From Limobrevibacterium gyesilva (lineage in GTDB: Bacteria; Pseudomonadota; Alphaproteobacteria; Acetobacterales; Acetobacteraceae), in the NCBI RefSeq assembly GCF_025989185.1, contig NZ_JAPDNT010000033.1, forward strand, positions 1 through 41,625: DNA of 41,625 nt, in the 5' to 3' direction. Of this stretch, positions 8,304-15,823 are shown one piece after another (positions within the stretch are counted from its first letter, which is position 1; the number at the start of each line of letters is the position of its first letter). Position numbers and translations under genes: made by a program. The notes below the pieces were generated by a model. The model did not search any database and had not been told where the DNA came from. It was given only the letters and a program-made list of their open reading frames with translations.

Positions 8304-9121
8304 TCGCCGTGCTGACCCGCCGCTCTTTCCTGACGGGGCTGTTGCTGTTCGGGCTGATCGTCGTCGCCGCGATGCTGGCGGGATGGATCGCGCCGTTCGA
8401 CCCGGTGAAGAACAACTACCGCTACCGCCTCGGCGCGCCCAACGACATCTTCCTCGTCGGCACCGACCGGTTCGGGCGCGACGTGCTGAGCCGCATGCTC
8501 TACGGCGCGCGCGTGTCCCTGCGCATCGGGCTGGCCGTCGCCGTACTGTCCGGCGTGGCCGGCGCGCTGGCCGGGCTGGCCGCCGGGTGGTGGAGCCGCG
8601 CGGATCCCTGGCTGATGCGGGTGATGGACGGGCTGATGGCGTTTCCCGGCCTGCTGCTGGCGATCGCGCTCGCGGCCACGCTCGGCCCCAGCGAGATCAC
8701 CGTCGTCGTCGCCCTCACCGTCGCCTACACCCCGCGCACCGCCCGGGTGATGCGCGGCGCCGTGCTGGTCGCGCGCGCCCAGGACTATGTGGAGGCCGCC
8801 CGTGCCGTCGGCGCCCGCACCGGCCGCCTCCTGCGCCACCACGTGCTGCCGGCCTGCGCCGCGCCGCTGGTGGTGCAGCAGACCTACGTGTTCGCGATCG
8901 CCATCCTCGCCGAAGCCGTGCTCAGCTTCGTGGGCGTCGGCCCGCCGCCGCCGCAACCCACCCTCGGCTCCATCATCGCCGACGGCCGCGACGCCATGGT
9001 GGAAGCGCCCTGGATCACGCTCGCCCCCGGGGTTGCCATCGCCATGCTGGTGCTGGGCCTGAACCTGTTGGGCGACGGCCTGCGCGACGCGCTGGACCCG
9101 CGCATGCGCCGAATGTTGTGA
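8300..9121 (+). CDS. ABC transporter permease, DppC/OppC type
   Basis: The 273-residue product is the second channel-forming subunit. It starts with a membrane span and the N-terminal region ending in LVGTDRFGRDVLSRMLYGAR, a DppC signature. The coupling loop QDYVEAARAVGARTGRLLRH and a C-terminal LGDGLRDALDPRMRR complete the family pattern. The ATG overlaps the stop of the DppB-type gene. The operon then ends: the next gene is an MFS transporter, and no ATPase gene of the DppD or DppF type lies in the window. The importer must therefore borrow its ATPase from elsewhere. Confidence 0.94.
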   Translation: MIAVLTRRSFLTGLLLFGLIVVAAMLAGWIAPFDPVKNNYRYRLGAPNDIFLVGTDRFGRDVLSRMLYGARVSLRIGLAVAVLSGVAGALAGLAAGWWSRADPWLMRVMDGLMAFPGLLLAIALAATLGPSEITVVVALTVAYTPRTARVMRGAVLVARAQDYVEAARAVGARTGRLLRHHVLPACAAPLVVQQTYVFAIAILAEAVLSFVGVGPPPPQPTLGSIIADGRDAMVEAPWITLAPGVAIAMLVLGLNLLGDGLRDALDPRMRRML

Positions 9122-9186
9122 TAAGGGCTGCCGGTGGCCGGAATCGCGGCTAGGCTGCGGGACATCATCAGATGCGCGGAACGTCC

Positions 9187-10419
9187 ATGAACACCGCTCG
9201 CCAGCAGATCGTCTTCATCAACGCGGCCCACAGCTTCACCCATTACTGCCTGCTGATCCTGCCCACGGCGGTGCTGGCGATGGCGCGCCCGGGCGGTGCA
9301 TTCGGGTCCGAGTACGGCTCGATCCTGTGGCTGGCGACCGGCGGATTCGTGCTGTACGGCCTGTTCGCCTTGCCGCAGGGCTGGCTCGCCGGGTTCGTGG
9401 GGCGGCGCCACCTGATGACCGTGTTCTTCCTCGGCACCGGCCTCTCCATGGTGAGCACGGGGTTCGCCGGAACGCCGATGATGCTGGCGTTGGCGCTGGC
9501 GGCCACCGGCCTGTTCGCCGCGATCTACCACCCGATCGGCACCGCCTTGCTGGTGGAGGCGGCCGGGGACAAGCCGGGCAAGGCGATCGGGCTCAACGGG
9601 GTGTTCGGCAATATCGGCGTGGCGATGGCGCCGATGATCACCGCCTTCGTGGCGGCCGAGGCCGGCTGGCAATATGCCTTCATCCTGCCCGGGCTGGCCT
9701 GTGCCGCCGTGGGCCTGCTGTGGCTGCGCCTGCCCGCCCATGACGGGCACGGCCACCGCACGGCCCGGCCGTTCCCGCGAATCCCGGTGCATCTGGTGCG
9801 GCGCGCGGTGATCGTGCTGCTGCTGATCGCCGCCGTCTCGGGCCTGGTGTTCAATGCCTTCACCCTGCTGATCCCGAAGCTGATGCAGGAGCGGCTGGCC
9901 GACGATCCCGGCCTGCTGCCGCTGGCCGGGGTGGCCGCCACCGTGGCCACGCTGTGCGGCGCCGCCACGCAGTTGACGGTCGGCCGGCTGATCGACCGCA
10001 CCACGCTGAAGCGCATCTTCCTGCCGATGGCCCTGGTGCTGGTGCCGGCACTGGCCTCGCTCGCGTTCGTGCGGGGCTGGATGGTGCTGCCGGTGGCCGG
10101 CGCCGTGGCGGCCACCATCTTCGGCCAGGTGACGGTGAACGAGACGATGACCGCCCGCTACATCTCGCCCGAGCTGCGCACGAAGATGTATTCGGTGCGC
10201 TTCTTCATCGGCTTCCTGGGCAGCGCCGCGGCCCCGCCGGTCGTCGGCTTCCTGCACGAGCGGACCGGCAACCTCTCGGCCGCAGTGCTGGTGCTGGCGG
10301 TGTTCGCCATCGTGATCCTGGCCTGCGCCGTGTGCTTCCCGGACCGCAAGGAGGAGCTGAACCCCGAGTTGTGGGAGCAGGCCCACCCGCCGCGGGCGGT
10401 GCCTGCGCCGGCGGAATAG
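9187..10419 (+). CDS. MFS transporter
   Basis: This is a 410-residue major facilitator superfamily protein with twelve predicted spans. Visible family features include the loop after span 2 (GWLAGFVGRRHLMTV), a span-4/5 region with AIYHPIGTALLVEAAG, and the pseudo-symmetric second half beginning near VHLVRRAVIVLLLIAAVSG. The early segment AAHSFTHYCLLILPTAVLAM recalls Fsr-like drug transporters, but the substrate is unknown. I prefer the ATG at 9187 over an in-frame ATG at 9172 because the core begins directly after it, though neither has a strong ribosome site. It follows the ABC permeases by about 65 bases and could share their transcript. Confidence 0.88.
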   Translation: MNTARQQIVFINAAHSFTHYCLLILPTAVLAMARPGGAFGSEYGSILWLATGGFVLYGLFALPQGWLAGFVGRRHLMTVFFLGTGLSMVSTGFAGTPMMLALALAATGLFAAIYHPIGTALLVEAAGDKPGKAIGLNGVFGNIGVAMAPMITAFVAAEAGWQYAFILPGLACAAVGLLWLRLPAHDGHGHRTARPFPRIPVHLVRRAVIVLLLIAAVSGLVFNAFTLLIPKLMQERLADDPGLLPLAGVAATVATLCGAATQLTVGRLIDRTTLKRIFLPMALVLVPALASLAFVRGWMVLPVAGAVAATIFGQVTVNETMTARYISPELRTKMYSVRFFIGFLGSAAAPPVVGFLHERTGNLSAAVLVLAVFAIVILACAVCFPDRKEELNPELWEQAHPPRAVPAPAE

Positions 10420-10474
10420 CTCGCATCACGCACAGCGCTTTGAATCCGCAGACGGCGGTGCCACATCAGGGGCC

Positions 10475-11128
10475 ATGAACCGTCGCACCCTTTTTGCCCT
10501 TCCGCTGCTGTCCCTCGCCGCCTCCGCGCTGCCGGGGTCTGGTTCGGCGCGCGCCCAGGCCGTGGCGCTGACGCCGCAGGACCGCGCCGACATTGCCCGC
10601 ATCGAGACCTATCTGGACGGGCTGCACAGCCTCAAGGGCCGCTTCCTGCAGGTCTCGCCCAACGGCGCCACCTCCGAGGGCACGGCCTGGGTGGAACGGC
10701 CGGGGCGGCTGCGCTTCGAATACGACCCGCCCAGTCCGCTGCTGCTGATCGCGGGCCACGGGCTGGTGGTGTTCCACGACAAGAAGCTGCAGCAGACCAG
10801 CAACTTCCCGCTGAGCTCCACGCCGCTGGGCATCCTGCTGGCCGACAACGTGCGGCTGACCGGAAACGTGACCGTGACCGGCATCTTCCGGCTGCCCGGG
10901 CAGCTCCAGGTGACGATGGTGCGCACCTCCTCGCCGGGCGACGGCAGCCTGACGCTCATCTTCGCCGACAACCCGTTGTCACTGCGGCAATGGGCGGTGA
11001 TCGACGGGCAGCGGCAGGAGACGCGGGTGTCGCTGTTCAACGTGCAGCTCGGCGACAGGTTCGACCAGAAGCTGTTCGAGTTCGAGGACCCGCGGATGCA
11101 GCCCGGCTACTACACCCCCGGGCGCTGA
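10475..11128 (+). CDS. lolA: LolA-like outer-membrane lipoprotein carrier protein
   Basis: LolA is the periplasmic chaperone that ferries lipoproteins from the LolCDE complex to the outer membrane. The 217-residue precursor has a signal peptide (RR near the start, cleavage near ARAQA at 25-29). The mature part holds the LolA core: IETYLDGLHSLKGRFLQV, then GTAWVERPGRLRFEY and PLLLIAGHGLVVFHDK. Its length is normal. In many Alphaproteobacteria lolA lies next to ftsK; here the two are about 13 kb apart, and the gene instead sits between an MFS transporter and a PuuD-like hydrolase on the same strand. Confidence 0.9.
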   Translation: MNRRTLFALPLLSLAASALPGSGSARAQAVALTPQDRADIARIETYLDGLHSLKGRFLQVSPNGATSEGTAWVERPGRLRFEYDPPSPLLLIAGHGLVVFHDKKLQQTSNFPLSSTPLGILLADNVRLTGNVTVTGIFRLPGQLQVTMVRTSSPGDGSLTLIFADNPLSLRQWAVIDGQRQETRVSLFNVQLGDRFDQKLFEFEDPRMQPGYYTPGR

Positions 11129-11264
11129 CATGATGCGGCGGCGCGTGGCTGTGCTGCCACATGCGCGTTGATTGCAATGCGCGCAGTGCCGGGCTGCAAC
11201 GGTTTGTCTTCATTTTGACGCGATCTTCGCCGATGATGCCGCTTGTCATAATGCACGTGGCGCC

Positions 11265-12038
11265 ATGAAGCCCCTGATCGGCATTTCCTGCTGCACCAAG
11301 TTGTTCGGCCTGTACGGCACGCCGAACCACGCCGCCTCCGACACTTATGTGCGTGCGACCGACCGGCTGGTGGGCGGTGTGCCCGTGCTGGTCCCCGCCA
11401 ATGGCGGGGCGGCGGACGTCGAGACGCTGCTGTCGCGGCTCGACGGCATCATCCTGACCGGCAGCCGCTCCAACGTGCAGCCATCGCTGTATGGCGGCCC
11501 GCCACATGCCGAGGGCACGCCCGAGGATGCGAACCGCGACGCGGTGACGCTGCCGCTGATCCGCACCGCGGTGGCCGCGGGGGTGCCGGTGCTGGCGATC
11601 TGCCGAGGCCTGCAGGAACTGAATGTGGCCCTGGGCGGCAGCCTGCACCAGCGCCTGCAGGATCTGCCCGGCCGGATGGACCATTCCACGCCGATGCAGC
11701 CCAATCCGCGCGTGCGCACCGGCAAGGCGCACAGCGTGCGCATCACCCCGGGCAGCTGGCTGCACCGGCTGGCCGGCAGCACCGAGCTTCCCGTGAATTC
11801 CCTGCACAACCAGGGCATCGACCAGCTGGCGCCGGGCCTGGTGGCCGAAGCGGTGGCGCCGGACGGCACGATCGAGGCCGTGCGCGCCCTGTCGCCCGGT
11901 TTCGTCATCGGCGTGCAGTGGCATCCCGAATACGACTGGGAGTCCGATGCCGTCTCCCGCCGCATCTTCGAGGCGTTCGGCGAGGCCGTCAGCGCCCGGC
12001 TGCGCGGTGCGGACTCCGTGGCCTCGGCCGCGGACTGA
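11265..12038 (+). CDS. Gamma-glutamyl-gamma-aminobutyrate hydrolase family (PuuD-like) protein, copy 1
   Basis: The 257-residue protein belongs to the class I glutamine amidotransferase-like peptidase C26 family. Its nucleophile is Cys113 in LAICRGLQELN, and the partners His220 and Glu222 lie in QWHPE, so the catalytic set is complete. PuuD cleaves gamma-glutamyl-GABA in putrescine catabolism, but related enzymes act on other gamma-glutamyl amides, and no puuABC genes are adjacent. I chose the ATG at 11265 because the family core KPLIGIS begins there; an upstream extension has no support. A second, diverged copy lies at 22081-22824. Confidence 0.9.
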   Translation: MKPLIGISCCTKLFGLYGTPNHAASDTYVRATDRLVGGVPVLVPANGGAADVETLLSRLDGIILTGSRSNVQPSLYGGPPHAEGTPEDANRDAVTLPLIRTAVAAGVPVLAICRGLQELNVALGGSLHQRLQDLPGRMDHSTPMQPNPRVRTGKAHSVRITPGSWLHRLAGSTELPVNSLHNQGIDQLAPGLVAEAVAPDGTIEAVRALSPGFVIGVQWHPEYDWESDAVSRRIFEAFGEAVSARLRGADSVASAAD

Positions 12039-12056
12039 TACCGGGTTCTCCCGCGT

Positions 12057-13013
12057 TCAGGCGGCGGCGCTGGCGAGGCGGGTCAGGGTGGACAAGCCGT
12101 CCTCGAGCGTGACGGTGTACTGAACCCCAAGCATATTGCGGGCAGCGGACGGGTCGCCGACCGACTGGCGGATGTCGCCGGCCCGCTCCGGGCCATGCAC
12201 GATGCGCGGTGTCCGGCCATGGATCTCGCCGAGGATGCGGATCACGTCCAGCACCGAGACCGGCCGCCCGGTGCACACATTGACGACCGACGCATCCCGC
12301 GCCGCCTGCAGGTGCCGCATCGCCGCGGTCAGGTGTGCCACGACGTCCGAGACATGGACGAAATCCCGGATCTGCCTGCCATCGCCGTGCACCGTCACCG
12401 GGCTGCCCGTGGCCATCTGCTGGGCAAAGATCGAGATCACCCCGGTATAGGGCGAGCACGGGTTCTGGCGCGGCCCGTAGACGTTGAAAAAGCGCAGGCC
12501 GAAGCTGGGCACCTGGTGCACATGCCAGGCTGCGGCGGCATGCAGTTCCGAACCGAGCTTGTCCGCGCCATAGGCGGTGCGCGGCCGCGGCAGCATCGCC
12601 TCATGCGCGGCTGCCCCCACCACGTCGCCGTAGACGGCGGCGGAAGAGGCGTAGACCACGGGGACGCCGCCGCAACGGCGGGCGGCATCCAGCACCGTGA
12701 TCGTGCCGGTCTGGTTGGTGCGGTGGGTGCCCAGCCAATCCTCGTTGGTACGCGCGACCGAGGCGATCGCGGCCAGATGGAAGCAGCCGTCCACACCCTG
12801 CATGGCGCGGTGCACGGCGATCGGGTCGGCCACGTCCGCGCGCAGCACCTGGCAGCGCGGGTCGAGATTCTCGATCAGCCCCGAGGAGAAGTCGTCCAGG
12901 CCGCGCACGCTGTGGCCGGCGGCCAGCAAGCCATCAACGAGGTGCGAGCCGATGAAACCCGCCGCGCCGGTCACCAGAAAGAGGGCCACTGCATTCTCCG
13001 CCGTTACGTCCAT
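12057..13013 (-). CDS. NAD-dependent sugar-nucleotide epimerase (UDP-glucose/UDP-GlcNAc 4-epimerase family)
   Basis: This 318-residue extended SDR protein probably interconverts UDP-hexoses at C4 for polysaccharide synthesis. The NAD-binding TGAAGFIG lies at 15-22, a YASSAAVYG segment at 121-129 contributes the catalytic serine, and Tyr148 with Lys152 form the YxxxK pair. The substrate-side segment LRFFNVYGPRQNP and later VHGDGRQIRDFVHVSDV fit GalE/Gne-like epimerases. I chose the ATG at 13013; a GTG two codons further on is an alternative. The gene is preceded by an AT-rich spacer with an 18-base palindrome that could be its operator. Confidence 0.88.
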   Translation of the reverse strand: MDVTAENAVALFLVTGAAGFIGSHLVDGLLAAGHSVRGLDDFSSGLIENLDPRCQVLRADVADPIAVHRAMQGVDGCFHLAAIASVARTNEDWLGTHRTNQTGTITVLDAARRCGGVPVVYASSAAVYGDVVGAAAHEAMLPRPRTAYGADKLGSELHAAAAWHVHQVPSFGLRFFNVYGPRQNPCSPYTGVISIFAQQMATGSPVTVHGDGRQIRDFVHVSDVVAHLTAAMRHLQAARDASVVNVCTGRPVSVLDVIRILGEIHGRTPRIVHGPERAGDIRQSVGDPSAARNMLGVQYTVTLEDGLSTLTRLASAAA

Positions 13014-13106
13014 GACGCCATTGCCCAACCGGCCAGGCAACGGGGCTCCGGATAGGTCGTGCAGAAATATACGACACGCCCATGATTACGAACAGATATC
13101 AAGAAT

Positions 13107-13134
13107 ATGTTAAGATCTTAACATTCGCCATCAA
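13107..13134 (-). promoter_or_regulatory. Candidate promoter with 18-bp perfect palindrome (possible operator) upstream of the epimerase
   Basis: Bases 13107-13124 read ATGTTAAGATCTTAACAT, a perfect 18-base palindrome. On the minus strand a -35-like TTGATG (13134-13129) and a -10-like TAACAT (13112-13107) are 16 bases apart, so the palindrome would cover the spacer and -10 box. That is the position expected of a repressor site for the epimerase gene starting about 94 bases further on. The surrounding spacer is strikingly AT-rich for this genome. The palindrome is certain; the promoter assignment is tentative. Confidence 0.4.
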
Positions 13135-13201
13135 ATTTGACACATTTCTGCGAGCATACATCAAGTTCATGCGCCCGGCGGAAATGGCGGCATGCCGTTA
13201 T

Positions 13202-14035
13202 TCAGCCGCCCTTTACCCCGCCTGCGGTCAGGCCGGCGACGATCTCTTTTTGCATCAGGAGTGTCAAAATCAATACTGGCGCCGTCACCAGCAACGCGGC
13301 AGCTGCCAGGGGGCCCCAGCTTACCTGCTCGAATGTCAGCACGTTGTAGACCGCCACCGGCAGGGTGCGGGTTTCGCGTCCCGCCAGCACGACGCCGAAG
13401 ATGAAGTTGTTCCAGCTGAAGATGAACGACAGGATGGTCGCCACCACGATGCCGGGCCGCGCCAGCGGCAAGGCGATGTGCCGGAACGCCTGCCAGATCG
13501 TCGCGCCATCGACCAGCGCCGCCTCCTCCAGCTCGTTCGGAAGCCCTTCGAAGAAGCCGATCATAACCCACACGACGATCGGGACGGTTATGACAAGATG
13601 CGTAATTATGATCGGCGTCAGGGTGCCGGTCAGGCCCAGCCACTGAAACAGCAGGAACAGCGGGATCAGATAGGACAGGCCCGGGGTGACGCGCGCGATC
13701 ATGATCAGGGCCGCCGCGCGCGCGGCCTTCGCCTTGGCGATGCCGAACCCGGCGGGCACCCCGAACAGCAGTGCCAGGCCCGTGGCGGTGAACGACACCA
13801 CCACCGAGTTGTAGGTGTAGGTCAGGAAGTCGTTCTTCGCAAACACGTCGATGAAATTGTCGAGCGTCGGCGGGTTCGGGATGAACACCGGCGGGAAGGC
13901 CATATTGTCGACCTCGTTCTTCAGCGAGAGCGACAGCATCCACAGGAACACCAGCAGCGCCGGCGAGATCAGCGCGAACACCGACAGGTAGAAGAACACC
14001 CGCCCGACGATACGGCGGATCACATACGGCTTCAT
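13202..14035 (-). CDS. Sugar ABC transporter permease, MalG type (CUT1)
   Basis: The 277-residue inner-membrane protein has six predicted spans and the coupling loop ELEEAALVDGATIWQAFRH, characteristic of MalG-like permeases that import oligosaccharides, polyols or glycerol-phosphate compounds. The C-terminal segment ending in QKEIVAGLTAGGVKGG is the usual MalG-type finish. It follows the MalF-type gene by two bases and is clearly cotranscribed and coupled. No ATPase or binding-protein gene follows; the next gene, after an AT-rich spacer, is the epimerase. Confidence 0.94.
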   Translation of the reverse strand: MKPYVIRRIVGRVFFYLSVFALISPALLVFLWMLSLSLKNEVDNMAFPPVFIPNPPTLDNFIDVFAKNDFLTYTYNSVVVSFTATGLALLFGVPAGFGIAKAKAARAAALIMIARVTPGLSYLIPLFLLFQWLGLTGTLTPIIITHLVITVPIVVWVMIGFFEGLPNELEEAALVDGATIWQAFRHIALPLARPGIVVATILSFIFSWNNFIFGVVLAGRETRTLPVAVYNVLTFEQVSWGPLAAAALLVTAPVLILTLLMQKEIVAGLTAGGVKGG

Positions 14036-14037
14036 CG

Positions 14038-14952
14038 TCAGTACGCCCTCTGCCGCATGCCGAACAACACCAGGCTGATCAGCAGGATGATGACGAAGAA
14101 CACCACGACCAGGGCCGAGGCATAGCCCATGTCGTAGAAGCTGAAAGCCTCGAGGTACAGGTAGATGTTCAGCGTCTCGCTGGCGGTTCCGGGGCCGCCG
14201 TTGCTGATGACGAAGATCAGGTCGAACGCCTTCAGCGCGTCGATGGTGCGGATCACCAGGGCCACGATGATGTGCGGCCAGACCAGCGGCAGCGAGATGT
14301 GGCGGAACATCTGCCAGCCGCTGGCGCCGTCCAGCCGCGCGGCCTCATAGGGATCGGTGGGCAGGCTGGCCAGCCCGCCCAGCACGATCAGCATCACCAG
14401 CGGCGTCCATTGCCACGTCTCGACCAGCACCAGCGTGGGGATCACGGTGGAGGCGTCGTAGCTCCAGGACGAAGGCGGCAGGCCGACCGAGGTCAGCAGG
14501 TAGTTCAGCACGCCGAGCTGCGGGTGGAACATCATCGTCCACACCAGGGCGATGGCGACCGGGGTCGCCATCATCGGCAGGATGAAGATGGTTCGTGCGA
14601 TGCCGCGCAGGGGAAAGTTGCGGTGGAAGCACACCGCCGCGGCGATGCCCAGGACCATCGGGAGCAGCACCGCCAGCGACGTGAAATACAGCGTGCGCAG
14701 CACGGCGTACTGGAACCGGTCGTCGGTCAGCAGGCGCTGGTAGTTGGCCAGGCCCGCCCAGGTGACGCCGCCGCCGATATGCCACTCGTGCACCGACATG
14801 TACAGCGTGAACACCCACGGGAACACGATCACGGCGGCGACGATGAAGCCCGCGGGCACCACGAAGGGCCAGTATTGGCGCGCGTAGTTGCGGCCGCGCA
14901 GGCCAAGGCCGCCGGCCGGGGCCGATTCGCCCATCCGCGCCGATACGCTCAT
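14038..14952 (-). CDS. Sugar ABC transporter permease, MalF type (CUT1)
   Basis: This 304-residue permease opens the pair. After a short cytosolic start it has a first span, then the YMSVHEWHIGGGVTWAGLAN segment that leads into the periplasmic part. The coupling loop PYEAARLDGASGWQMFRHIS and the NGGPGTASETLNIYLY segment are typical of MalF-like subunits. Its ATG at 14952 follows about 140 bases with no gene, so the transcript probably starts there. The binding protein that would define the sugar is not in the window, and neither is the MalK-type ATPase. Confidence 0.94.
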   Translation of the reverse strand: MSVSARMGESAPAGGLGLRGRNYARQYWPFVVPAGFIVAAVIVFPWVFTLYMSVHEWHIGGGVTWAGLANYQRLLTDDRFQYAVLRTLYFTSLAVLLPMVLGIAAAVCFHRNFPLRGIARTIFILPMMATPVAIALVWTMMFHPQLGVLNYLLTSVGLPPSSWSYDASTVIPTLVLVETWQWTPLVMLIVLGGLASLPTDPYEAARLDGASGWQMFRHISLPLVWPHIIVALVIRTIDALKAFDLIFVISNGGPGTASETLNIYLYLEAFSFYDMGYASALVVVFFVIILLISLVLFGMRQRAY

Positions 14953-15094
14953 GCACCCGCTCCCGCCAATGCGGTGCCGGACCCGATCGTGGCATGCACC
15001 CGGATCTTCCTCCAGACCGTTCTTGCCGGCCGATCATAGCCCTGGCGGCACGTCTGGAAAGGGGAAAGCCCGACCGGCCTCGCGGGGGCCGCGC

Positions 15095-15757
15095 TCACGG
15101 GATCGCGAGTTCGGGAACGCGGCAGAGATTCGTGCGCTTCTTCTCCATCGCCCTGTTGTCGGCGAATACCACCCGCAGGTCGTAGATGCAGTTGCCGTCG
15201 CGCGGCAGCGCGATCAGCCGGGCGGTGTCCGGCGGCAGCGGCGTCTTATCGAGCCGGTTCTGCCCCCAGTTGGCCAGGCCCGCGGGGGCGGCGTAAATCT
15301 CGGTGATCGGCCGTGCCGCGCGGTTGAACAGCTTGAACGACGGATCGTCGGCGGCCTTGCCCGTGGCCGGATTGGCCGCGGCCGCGCCGCCGCCGATCAC
15401 GACGTCCTCGACGGCGCAGGTGTTGACGCCGCGCTTCTCCTCGCTGCGGCCATCGGCGAACACCACGCGAAGATCGAAGACGCAGTTGGTGTCGATCCGC
15501 CGGCGCACCGCGAAGCTGGCGCCCGGGGCGATGCTGGTGGCGCCCGCGGTCTTGCCGTCCAGCCGGTTCTGGCCCCAGTTGGCGTTCCCGGCCGCGGTCA
15601 CGAACAGCTCACGGATCGCCGCATTGGACCGGTTCACGAGGTTGAACGAGGAATTCTGCCCCACCGGCGGGGTGGCCGGCGCCGGCGGGGCGGCGGCGGC
15701 CGTGCCGCATGCGAGCAGCAGCGCCATCAGGACGGTCGGAACGCAAAGCCGGGGCAT
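15095..15757 (-). CDS. Secreted protein with two tandem Cys-containing WGQNRL modules, function unknown
   Basis: The 220-residue precursor has a signal peptide (about 1-23, ending TAAAA) and a proline/alanine linker. Two copies of one module of about 80 residues follow. Each module has an FNLVNRS or FKLFNRA start, a WGQNRLD motif (61-67 and 164-170, an offset of 103), and a pair of cysteines exactly 22 residues apart (Cys92/Cys114 and Cys190/Cys212). These cysteines flank DLRVVFAD and a charged segment, and each pair probably forms a disulfide in the periplasm. I recall single-module relatives in Acetobacteraceae but no function. The ATG at 15757 follows GGAGA; a GTG at 15775 is possible. Confidence 0.82.
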   Translation of the reverse strand: MPRLCVPTVLMALLLACGTAAAAPPAPATPPVGQNSSFNLVNRSNAAIRELFVTAAGNANWGQNRLDGKTAGATSIAPGASFAVRRRIDTNCVFDLRVVFADGRSEEKRGVNTCAVEDVVIGGGAAAANPATGKAADDPSFKLFNRAARPITEIYAAPAGLANWGQNRLDKTPLPPDTARLIALPRDGNCIYDLRVVFADNRAMEKKRTNLCRVPELAIP

Positions 15758-15823
15758 CGCACTGGTCTCCTTCACGGGGCGACGATAGCCTCACGGCGAT
15801 GCAACGGTGAAGCGGGAGCGCCG

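Noticed and set aside
11129-11190. GTGGC/GCCAC hairpin after lolA as a terminator
   Set aside because: The stem is only five pairs and no T-tract follows.
11129-11264. Sigma70-like promoter before the first PuuD-like gene (TTGACG and CATAAT)
   Set aside because: The two boxes are 26 bases apart, too far for a normal promoter.
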